From Burkholderiales bacterium (GTDB lineage Bacteria; Pseudomonadota; Gammaproteobacteria; Burkholderiales; Burkholderiaceae_C): a stretch of 6,745 bases of DNA. A model generated the notes under the pieces. The model did not search any database, had not been told where the DNA came from, and saw only the letters and a list, made by a program, of their open reading frames with translations. The DNA is taken from contig JAABTC010000098.1 in NCBI GenBank assembly GCA_011390055.1, forward strand, positions 1 to 6,745, read 5' to 3'. A program made the translations under genes and the position numbers. Below are positions 1 to 5,646 of this stretch, piece after piece (the first letter of the stretch is position 1; every line of letters starts with the position of its first letter).

Positions 1-294
1 CGTGCAGATCAGGTTCGAGCCGGACATCGGCACGAACTCGGTGGGCTCCATCGTGATCATGCCGATGTCGCAATCGTCGCGCGCGGGCGGCGTGATCAGG
101 TTGATGTGGCGGGCCACGCTGCCCCGCGGCTCGCACAGCAGCAGCCGGCGCAGGCCGTCCTGCTCGCGCTGCATCGCGGTCATGCGCTCGAACATGGTGC
201 GACCGGGCGGCGGCAGCACACCGCCGACAATCACGTCGCCCACCTCGCCCTCGGCGTGGCAGCGGACGATGGAGATCACGCGTCGGCTTCTCAT
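1..294 (-). CDS. Proline racemase superfamily protein, Ser-type (N-terminal 98 codons; 3' end outside window)
   Basis: The reading frame opens at an ATG at 294-292 and is still open at base 1, so the C-terminal two thirds are missing. The visible protein begins MRSRRVISIVRCHAEGEVGD. The RCHAEGE segment (11-17) matches the DSHTGGEP segment that opens proline racemase superfamily enzymes, and LLLCEPRG (51-58) matches CEPRG in the epimerase at 4645-5646. Near residue 90 comes MSGSN (90-94), where classical members have MCGH. Ser91 (bases 24-22) therefore replaces the first catalytic cysteine. The second catalytic position (Cys in epimerases, Thr in trans-3-hydroxyproline dehydratases) lies off the window, so epimerase and dehydratase cannot be told apart. 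It starts 32 bp after the FAD dehydrogenase stop with only a weak ribosome site (GAAAG), probably as the last visible gene of the same operon. A GTG at 279 is a less likely start. Confidence 0.85.
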   Translation of the reverse strand, partial: MRSRRVISIVRCHAEGEVGDVIVGGVLPPPGRTMFERMTAMQREQDGLRRLLLCEPRGSVARHINLITPPARDDCDIGMITMEPTEFVPMSGSNLICT

Positions 295-326
295 CGTGGG
301 GCTTTCGTGGCTGGCAGCAGGCGGCC

Positions 327-1628
327 TTAAGCGAACCGCTGCGGTCGGAACGGCGAGAGGTCGAGCGCGCTCGGCCGCCCGGCCAGGAGGTCGGCCACCA
401 GCCGCGCCGTGGATGCCGCCTGCGTCAGGCCCAGGTGACCGTGGCCGAAGGCGTAGGTCACGCGCGCGTCGCGCGCGGCGGGGCCGATGGCCGGCAGGCT
501 GTCGGGCAGCGACGGGCGAAAGCCCATCCACTGGGTGCCACCCTCGGTGGCCAGGCCCGGCATGAAGCGCTTGGCCTTGGCCAGCAGCACGTCAGAACGC
601 TTGAAGTTGGGCGGCGCGTCGAGGCCGGCGAGCTCGACGGCACCGCCCACGCGCACGCCGCAGGCGAGCGGCGTGACGACGAAGCCGTGGCCGCCGAAGG
701 TGAGTTGGCGCTTGAGATCGAAGGCCGCCACTGGCAGCGTCGTGTTGTAGCCGCGCTCGGTTTCGAGCGGGATGCGCTCGCCCAGCGTGCGCGCGAGGCG
801 GTGCGACCACGCGCCCGCGGCCACCACGACCTGCTGCGCCGTCATGCGCTGTGCCCCCGCCAGCGGCACGTCGATACCGCCGGCGGCAGGCGCGAGCGCC
901 AGCGCTTCGCCCTGGCGGAGCCGTCCGCCCAGCTCGGTGAAGCGGCGCGCGAGTGCCAGCGTCAACAGCAGCGGATCGGTGACCGTCTTCCAGGCGGGCA
1001 GGAAGGTCGCCGCGACGAGCGTGGGAGAGAGCCCGGGCTGCAGCTCGGCGATCGCCTGCGGGCCGTGCAGGTGCGTGAAGGCGATGCCATGGTCGGCGCG
1101 GGCCTGCCAGCTGACTTGCGACGCCGTGAGCTCGGCCTCGCTCTCGTACAGGTGCAGCACGCCGTCGCTGCGCAGCATGTCGGTGGCACCGGCGGTGGCC
1201 AGCATGGCGTCGGTTTCGCCGATCGACAGGTCCATCAGCGCGGCCTGCGCCGCTGCGCTGGCCGCGACGCGCTCGGGGAAGCTCGCGCGCCAGAAGTGAA
1301 ACAGCCAGGGCGCGATGCGCGGCAGGTACGCAGGAGCGATCGAGAGCGGGCCGAGCGGGTCGAGCAGCCAGCGCGGCGCCTTGCGCAGGATGCCGGGCGA
1401 GGCCAGCGGCAGGATGTCGGTGAACGCGAGTGCGCCGGCGTTGCCACGGCTCGCCTCGGCCGCGACGCCCGTGCGATCGATCACCGTGACTTGGCGGCCT
1501 TCGCGCTGCAGGCGCAAGGCGATGGCCAGGCCGACGATGCCGGCACCGATCACCAGCACGTCGCACGCCAGGTCGGCGGCGGCCAGCGGCGGCAGCGTCA
1601 CGTCTTGCGGCTTCGCTGTCGCAGCCAC
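327..1628 (-). CDS. DadA-type FAD-dependent D-amino acid dehydrogenase (candidate cis-4-hydroxy-D-proline dehydrogenase)
   Basis: This 433-residue protein belongs to the DAO/glycine oxidase family (DadA small-subunit type), which oxidises the alpha C-N bond of D-amino or imino acids and passes electrons to the respiratory chain. An FAD-binding Rossmann fold begins the protein: DVLVIGAGIVG (23-33, GxGxxG) with Asp51 ending the second strand in VTVIDR. RGNAG (61-65) is the usual flavin-contact segment. The C-terminus has FRPSLPD (370-376) and FGHGHLGLT (394-402), which close the FAD site in this family. The GTG start at 1628-1626 is one base after the ATPase stop; an in-frame TGA at 1646-1644 limits extension, and no later start precedes the Rossmann motif. 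Its place behind the importer and near an epimerase that would make a D-imino acid suggests a role like HypO/LhpB of hydroxyproline pathways. Substrate is inferred; D-alanine or another D-amino acid is possible. Confidence 0.9.
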   Translation of the reverse strand: MAATAKPQDVTLPPLAAADLACDVLVIGAGIVGLAIALRLQREGRQVTVIDRTGVAAEASRGNAGALAFTDILPLASPGILRKAPRWLLDPLGPLSIAPAYLPRIAPWLFHFWRASFPERVAASAAAQAALMDLSIGETDAMLATAGATDMLRSDGVLHLYESEAELTASQVSWQARADHGIAFTHLHGPQAIAELQPGLSPTLVAATFLPAWKTVTDPLLLTLALARRFTELGGRLRQGEALALAPAAGGIDVPLAGAQRMTAQQVVVAAGAWSHRLARTLGERIPLETERGYNTTLPVAAFDLKRQLTFGGHGFVVTPLACGVRVGGAVELAGLDAPPNFKRSDVLLAKAKRFMPGLATEGGTQWMGFRPSLPDSLPAIGPAARDARVTYAFGHGHLGLTQAASTARLVADLLAGRPSALDLSPFRPQRFA

Positions 1629-1629
1629 C

Positions 1630-2352
1630 TCAAAGCACCGACTTCAGGAACTCCACGGTCTCGGGCTCGCGCGGATGGCCGATGACCTGCTCGGGCAGGC
1701 CGATCTCGTGGATGCGACCGGACTTGAAGAACGCCACGCGGTGCGAGACCTCGCGCGCGAACGCGATCTCGTGCGTCACGACGATCATCGTCATGCCTTC
1801 GGCGGACAGGATGCGCATCGTGTCGAGCACTTCGCCCACCAACTGCGGGTCGAGCGCGGACGTGACCTCGTCGAACAGCATGTAGTCCGGCGACATCGCC
1901 AGCGCGCGAGCGATCGCCATGCGCTGCTGCTGGCCGCCGGAGAGCTTGGAGGGGTAGACGTCGAGCTTGTCGCCCAGGCCGACATGGCGCAGCTTGGTGC
2001 ACGCGATCTGGTCGGCCTCGTCGACGCTCTTGCCCAGCACCTTGCGCGGCGCCAGCATCACGTTCTCGCGCACCGTCAGGTGCGGAAATGCGTTCCATTG
2101 CTGGAACACGATGCCGATGCGCTGGCGCAACTGGTTCAGGTTGGTGTCGCGCGCATGCACGTCGGTGCCATCGACCAGGATGCGCCCGGCCTGGATCGAC
2201 TCGAGCCCGTTGATGCACATCAGCAGCGTGGACTTGCCCGATCCCGAGCCGCCGATCACCGAGACGACTTCGCCCTTGCTGACCGTCATCGAGACGCCGC
2301 GCAGCACCTCGAGCGCGCCGAACGACTTGTGAACGTCCTGGATCTCAATCAT
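1630..2352 (-). CDS. Polar amino acid ABC transporter, ATP-binding protein (GlnQ/HisP type)
   Basis: This 240-residue cytoplasmic ATPase powers the importer encoded just upstream. All nucleotide-binding motifs are intact: Walker A GGSGSGKST (34-42), Q-loop VFQQ (82-85), signature LSGGQQQR (137-144), Walker B YMLFDE (157-162) followed by the family-typical VTSALDP, and H-loop His194 in VVTHE. Length and motif wording fit the polar amino acid uptake group (GlnQ, HisP, ArtP). I chose the ATG at 2352-2350, giving the standard MIEIQDVHKSFG opening. It overlaps the end of the preceding permease by 8 bp, which implies translational coupling. In-frame GTG (2358) and TTG (2373) codons lie a little upstream and are less likely. 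The TGA stop at 1632-1630 is one base before the dehydrogenase start. Confidence 0.96.
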   Translation of the reverse strand: MIEIQDVHKSFGALEVLRGVSMTVSKGEVVSVIGGSGSGKSTLLMCINGLESIQAGRILVDGTDVHARDTNLNQLRQRIGIVFQQWNAFPHLTVRENVMLAPRKVLGKSVDEADQIACTKLRHVGLGDKLDVYPSKLSGGQQQRMAIARALAMSPDYMLFDEVTSALDPQLVGEVLDTMRILSAEGMTMIVVTHEIAFAREVSHRVAFFKSGRIHEIGLPEQVIGHPREPETVEFLKSVL

Positions 2353-2998
2353 CGTCACGCCACCGGGTTTCAAGGTACGCGCCGAAGCGCGAGATCGGGT
2401 AGCTCATCAGGAAGTAGATCAACCCGCACAGCATCAGCACCAGCAGCGGCTCCTGGATGCGGGTGACGATGACCTGCGACGCCCGCAGCAGCTCGACGAT
2501 CCCGATCCACAGCACCAGCGAGGTGTCCTTCATCACACCGAGCGTGAGACCCACCCACGATGGCAGCGACACGCGCAGCGCGATCGGGTAGACGATGAGG
2601 CGCAGGTCCTGCCACCAGGTCAGCCCGAGCGAGCGAGCGGCGCGGCGCGTTGTGGAGGGCACAGCCAGCACGCCGGCGCGCACGATTTCGGCACAGTAGG
2701 CCGAGGTGTAGATCGCCAGGACCACGCAAGCGACGGTGAACGCGGACACGTCGACGCCGATGATCGACTTGAACGAGTTGGCGAGGATGAACTGGATCAG
2801 CAACGGGATCGAGCGGAAGACATCGAGCACGGCGCCCAACAACGCATTGACCCATGACGACGCGACGGCGCGCAGCACGCCGAACACGAAACCCATCACC
2901 GTGCCGCCGAGCACCGCCCAGAAGGTCAACGCCAGCGTCATGCCCGCGCCCTTGAGCATGAACCACAAGTCGGTGCGCGCGAAGTCGGTCTCGATCAT
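2345..2998 (-). CDS. Polar amino acid ABC transporter, permease (HisM/GlnP family), second subunit
   Basis: This 217-residue inner-membrane protein has hydrophobic segments at roughly 17-43, 53-74, 84-105, 145-170 and 183-200, which fits the five-helix BPD_transp_1 fold of HisQ/HisM-type permeases. The segment DVFRSIPLLIQF (59-70) corresponds to the conserved R-x-x-P-x-L-x-Q element. The EAA coupling loop that docks on the ATPase runs from about 102 to 147 (CAEIVRAGVLAVP, then RAARSLGLTWWQ). It follows the first permease by 9 bp, with a TAGGG ribosome site formed partly from that gene's stop codon, and it overlaps the ATPase start by 8 bp. It probably forms a heterodimer with the product of 3008-3670, as expected when two different permeases sit beside one ATPase gene. 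The sequence alone does not show the substrate. Confidence 0.94.
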   Translation of the reverse strand: MIETDFARTDLWFMLKGAGMTLALTFWAVLGGTVMGFVFGVLRAVASSWVNALLGAVLDVFRSIPLLIQFILANSFKSIIGVDVSAFTVACVVLAIYTSAYCAEIVRAGVLAVPSTTRRAARSLGLTWWQDLRLIVYPIALRVSLPSWVGLTLGVMKDTSLVLWIGIVELLRASQVIVTRIQEPLLVLMLCGLIYFLMSYPISRFGAYLETRWRDDD

Positions 2999-3007
2999 CG
3001 CGGCGCC

Positions 3008-3670
3008 CTAGTAGCGGAACAGCCTTGCGGCCAGGAGCCGCGCCGACAGCGTGACGAACTTGGTGATGACGTAGTAGATCGCTGCGGCCATGACGAAGAA
3101 CTCGAAGGTGCGGAAGGTGCGCACGTTGAGCTCCTGCGTGATGCCGGTCAGGTCGCTGTTGAGCCCGACCACGACACCGAGCGAGGTCATCAGGATGGCC
3201 CACACCATCTGGTTGGTCATCGGGTGGAACACGGTGCGAAACAACTGAGGCAGCACGATCAGGCGGAAGGCCTGCGGCGCGCTCATGCCCAGCGAGCGGG
3301 CGGCGCGCACCTGCGTCGGTGGGATCGCGCGCAAGCCGCCGCGGAAGGTCTCGGCGAGGTAGCCCGCGTTGTTGAAGGCGATGCCGATCAGCAGCGCCGG
3401 GAACGAGTCGACGAAGATGCCGAGCGAGCCGAGCCCGAAATAGATCATGTAGATCTGAAACAGCGCCGGCGTGTTGCGCGCCGTTTCGATCCACACCGAG
3501 GCGAACCCGCGTGCTACGCGCGATTTCGTGTTGCGCGCGAGCGCCAGACCGATCCCGCAGACGGTACCGACCACCATCGACAGGACGGCGATCTCGATCG
3601 TGACCAGCGCGCCGCCCAGCATGGACGGCAGCGCCTGGAAAGCCTGGTGCCAGTGAAACGTGTAGTTCAT
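3008..3670 (-). CDS. Polar amino acid ABC transporter, permease (HisM/GlnP family), first subunit
   Basis: This is a 220-residue inner-membrane permease of the BPD_transp_1 family. The ATG at 3670-3668 gives the familiar MNYTFHW opening and has GAGGG about 9 bases upstream; longer readings from 3742 would run into the binding-protein gene. Hydrophobic segments lie at about 17-45, 66-100, 150-172 and 190-210. ETARNTPALFQIY (62-74) is the conserved R-x-T-P-x-x-x-Q element of amino acid permeases. The EAA loop runs from about 104 to 145 (YLAETFRGGLRAIPP, then RAARSLGMSAPQAFR), with the invariant Gly128. The gene starts 20 bp after the binding-protein stop and ends 9 bp before the second permease, so the three are surely co-transcribed. 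The product should pair with the second permease to form the transmembrane channel. Confidence 0.95.
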   Translation of the reverse strand: MNYTFHWHQAFQALPSMLGGALVTIEIAVLSMVVGTVCGIGLALARNTKSRVARGFASVWIETARNTPALFQIYMIYFGLGSLGIFVDSFPALLIGIAFNNAGYLAETFRGGLRAIPPTQVRAARSLGMSAPQAFRLIVLPQLFRTVFHPMTNQMVWAILMTSLGVVVGLNSDLTGITQELNVRTFRTFEFFVMAAAIYYVITKFVTLSARLLAARLFRY

Positions 3671-3690
3671 AGGCCAGGCCCTCGCTTCAG

Positions 3691-4506
3691 TCAGCGATAA
3701 ACGCCCTTCACGGTGAGGTCGGGCATCGTGCCGCCGACCCACTTCGCGTACAGCTCCTGGGCGCGGCCGGTGCGGGTCTGCAGGTGGGTGAACAGGTTGA
3801 GGTAGTTGATCAGTCCGTACTCCTGGCGCAGCGCGATCAAGGAGACATAGTCAAGGTCGTACGGCGCGTCGCCGCCCATCTGCAGGTCCTTGTACTTGCC
3901 GGCCTTGATCGTGGCGGCGGCAACAGTGGAGGTGACCACCGTGGCCTCGATCTGGCCCTGCGACAGCGCGAGGAACACATCGGCCTGCGTCTGGTAGGCG
4001 CGGAACGAGCCCTTCGAGTCGTTCCACTTCTTGATGTCCTTCTCCAGCGCGATCGCCTCGTAAGTCCCGGTCACCGACCCGGTCTTGCGGCCCTTCAGGG
4101 TGTTGTAGGCGCCGATGTTGGTGCCCTTCTTGGTCAGGACCACCATCTTGAACACGAAGTAGGGGTGCGAGAAGCCGATCGTCTTGGCGCGCTGCAACGT
4201 GTCGGAGGTGGAGGCCACGCCGACGTCGGCACGGCCCGACACGAGGGCTGGAATGCGGTCGGGGAACGGTGTCTCGACGATCTCGGCCTTCACGCCGAGG
4301 GCCTTGGCAAGATCGTTGCAGGTGTCGACGTCGAAACCGATCGGTTCGTTCTTCTCGTCGCGCGATCCCATCGGTGGAAAGTCGAGCACGACCGCGCAGC
4401 GCAGCTTGCCCGAGGCGATGATGTCGTCGAGCTTGTCGGCCCGAGCGGCCGACGACAGCAGCAGGCACAACGCCCCTGCAACAGCGATCACGATCTTTGC
4501 TTTCAC
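3691..4506 (-). CDS. Periplasmic amino acid-binding protein of the ABC importer (SBP family 3)
   Basis: This 271-residue solute-binding protein captures the substrate in the periplasm and delivers it to the permeases encoded downstream. It starts at GTG 4506-4504 with a good AAAGGA ribosome site (4513-4518) six bases upstream. Residues 1-23 form a clear Sec signal peptide (Lys2/Lys4, hydrophobic core, cleavage after ARA before DKLDD). Family motifs follow: EPIGFDVDTCNDLAKAL (54-70), the ligand-carboxylate Arg in DTLQRAKTIGFSHPY (Arg106) and TGTYE (146-150). The spot where this family usually has the Asp that binds the ligand alpha-amino group reads IEATVVTS (186-193), with Thr192 at that position by my hand alignment. 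That may mean an imino or substituted amine ligand. As first gene after the 138-bp gap, it probably heads its own transcript. Confidence 0.94.
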   Translation of the reverse strand: MKAKIVIAVAGALCLLLSSAARADKLDDIIASGKLRCAVVLDFPPMGSRDEKNEPIGFDVDTCNDLAKALGVKAEIVETPFPDRIPALVSGRADVGVASTSDTLQRAKTIGFSHPYFVFKMVVLTKKGTNIGAYNTLKGRKTGSVTGTYEAIALEKDIKKWNDSKGSFRAYQTQADVFLALSQGQIEATVVTSTVAAATIKAGKYKDLQMGGDAPYDLDYVSLIALRQEYGLINYLNLFTHLQTRTGRAQELYAKWVGGTMPDLTVKGVYR

Positions 4507-4512
4507 AGTCGA

Positions 4513-4518
4513 TCCTTT
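4513..4518 (-). promoter_or_regulatory. Ribosome binding site of the binding-protein gene
   Basis: On the minus strand the sequence AAAGGA lies six bases before the GTG at 4506-4504. It is the best Shine-Dalgarno match in the window and decides the non-ATG start, which also places the signal peptide correctly. The strong site fits the usual need for more binding protein than membrane subunits. Confidence 0.75.
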
Positions 4519-4570
4519 CAGGGCGTGGGAGGGGCGTGACGGGCGCGGCCAGCGCGCACCGTCGCAGCGG

Positions 4571-4598
4571 ATTATGTGCGATTGGATACAATATGCAA
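4571..4598 (-). promoter_or_regulatory. Candidate sigma-70 promoter for the importer operon
   Basis: On the minus strand TTGCAT (4598-4593) and CATAAT (4576-4571) are separated by 16 bases. They match the sigma-70 -35 consensus TTGACA at four of six positions and the -10 consensus TATAAT at five of six. This is the most AT-rich patch of an otherwise very GC-rich window and lies in the only sizeable intergenic gap. A start near 4564 would give a leader of about 58 bases before the binding-protein gene. The call rests on motif matches and location only. Confidence 0.5.
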
Positions 4599-4602
4599 TC
4601 GC
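4578..4602. promoter_or_regulatory. Inverted-repeat operator candidate overlapping the promoter
   Basis: A perfect 7-base inverted repeat, GCGATTG-N11-CAATCGC, spans the -35 element and spacer of the candidate promoter. Inside it, ATTGGATACAAT (4581-4592) is a second partial palindrome, close to the ATTGTATACAAT type of site associated with some GntR/FCD regulators. A further copy of the half-site, GCGATTT, at 4601-4607 makes AATCGCGATT (4597-4606) a perfect 10-base palindrome. The placement suggests a repressor that blocks polymerase, but no regulator gene is in the window, so the family (GntR or LysR) is open. Confidence 0.5.
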
Positions 4603-4613
4603 GATTTGCTTGC

Positions 4614-4650
4614 GGCTGACGCCGTGGCGCTGGCTCCGTACGCGTCAGCC
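4614..4650 (-). other. Stem-loop spanning the epimerase stop codon
   Basis: GGCTGACGC (4614-4622) and GCGTCAGCC (4642-4650) are perfect 9-base inverted copies separated by 19 bases. The epimerase TGA stop (4647-4645) sits inside the stem. No T-run follows on the minus strand (the bases after it are GCAAGCAAATCGCG), so it is not a standard intrinsic terminator. It could slow polymerase, protect the mRNA 3' end of the ligase-epimerase transcript, or be a protein-binding site. Confidence 0.45.
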
Positions 4651-5646
4651 GAGACCCCATGCAAAAGGGTCGGCCGGATCGAAGACGAGGGTTGCGTCGA
4701 GCGTGACATGCGCGCGCCCGTGGATCGTCGGCAGCACCGCATCCGCCGGCACGCCGGCCCCGGTCGCGGGTGCTTCCGGCCGCGTGTAGCTGGCGCTGAA
4801 CACGCTGCCGATGACGCTTTCCTGGCGCCAGACGACGCCCGGTGCGAGTTTGCCGTCGGCTGCCAGGCAGGCGAGCTTCGCGCTGGTACCGGTGCCGCAG
4901 GGTGAGCGGTCGTAGGCGCCTCCAGGACACAGGACGAAGTTGCGCGCATGGTTGGCCGCATCGACAGCGGGGCCGACCAGTTCGACGTGGTCGATCTCGG
5001 CACCGTCGCTTCCGGTCACCGCCTGCTGCTGCAAGGCAACGCGAACACGCGCTGCGAATGCGGTCAGTTCGCCCACGGCATGGGCGTCGAGCGTCAGGCC
5101 GTGGTCGTCGCACAAAAAGAACCAGTTGCCTCCCCAGGCGACGTCGCCGTGAACCACACCGTGACCGGCCACTTCGACGGCCACGCGCTTGGCGTGTCGA
5201 AACGAGGGCACGTTGGCGACGCTGGCCGAGCCGTCCGCGTGCAAGGTTGCGGTGACCGTGCCCACCGGCGTTTCGATGCGGTGGCGGCCGGGGCCGATGC
5301 GGCCCAGATGCGCGAGCGTGGCCATCACACCCAGTGTGCCGTGGCCGCACATCCCGAGGTAGCCGACGTTGTTGAAGAAGATCACGCCGCAGGCGCTCGA
5401 CGCGTCCAGCGGTTCGCACAACAGCGCACCCACCACGACATCGGAGCCGCGCGGCTCGCACACCAAGGCCCTGCGCCAGGCGTCGTGCACTTCGAGAAAG
5501 CGCCGCCGACGGTCGAACAGCGTGCCGCCGCCCAGATCGGGGCCGCCGCTCACGACACAGCGCGTCGGCTCTCCGCCGGTGTGGGAATCGATGACGCGGG
5601 TCGTCGCGGGCGCGGTGCGGGGCATGGTGCGGGTTCCGGTTGCCAT
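4645..5646 (-). CDS. 4-hydroxyproline 2-epimerase (proline racemase superfamily, Cys/Cys type)
   Basis: This 333-residue cytoplasmic enzyme belongs to the cofactor-free proline racemase superfamily, which inverts the alpha carbon with two thiols, one on each face. Both are present: Cys100 in MCGHGTLG (99-106) and Cys250 in DRSPCGTGTSA (246-256), with Asp246 in the usual place. The opening IDSHTGGEPTR (19-29) is typical of proteobacterial 4-hydroxyproline epimerases (LhpA/HypRE type), which convert trans-4-hydroxy-L-proline to cis-4-hydroxy-D-proline. Cys at the second site argues against trans-3-hydroxyproline dehydratase, which has Thr there. The ATG at 5646-5644 shares one base with the stop of the ligase gene (TGATG), so translation is probably coupled. 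A second ATG at 5625 is possible, since conserved sequence begins only at about residue 17. Proline racemase activity cannot be excluded from sequence alone. A nearby amino-acid importer and DadA-type dehydrogenase support the hydroxyproline reading. Confidence 0.88.
   Translation of the reverse strand: MATGTRTMPRTAPATTRVIDSHTGGEPTRCVVSGGPDLGGGTLFDRRRRFLEVHDAWRRALVCEPRGSDVVVGALLCEPLDASSACGVIFFNNVGYLGMCGHGTLGVMATLAHLGRIGPGRHRIETPVGTVTATLHADGSASVANVPSFRHAKRVAVEVAGHGVVHGDVAWGGNWFFLCDDHGLTLDAHAVGELTAFAARVRVALQQQAVTGSDGAEIDHVELVGPAVDAANHARNFVLCPGGAYDRSPCGTGTSAKLACLAADGKLAPGVVWRQESVIGSVFSASYTRPEAPATGAGVPADAVLPTIHGRAHVTLDATLVFDPADPFAWGLG

Noticed and set aside
435..1685. 416-codon open frame on the plus strand
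   Set aside because: It lies opposite the FAD dehydrogenase, which has full family motifs on the minus strand. Its Arg/Gly/Ala/Gln-rich translation shows no domain and is a typical GC-rich antisense shadow.
2353..2373. Earlier TTG start for the ABC ATPase at 2373
   Set aside because: The ATG at 2352 gives the usual opening and length for the family; the seven extra residues are not typical.
1315..2466. 383-codon plus-strand open frame
   Set aside because: It is antisense to the dehydrogenase and ABC ATPase genes, with low-complexity His/Arg/Ala-rich translation and no recognisable motif.
3671..3742. N-terminal extension of the first permease from 3742
   Set aside because: It overlaps the end of the binding-protein gene and adds 24 charged residues. 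The ATG at 3670 has a ribosome site and the standard MNYTFHW opening.
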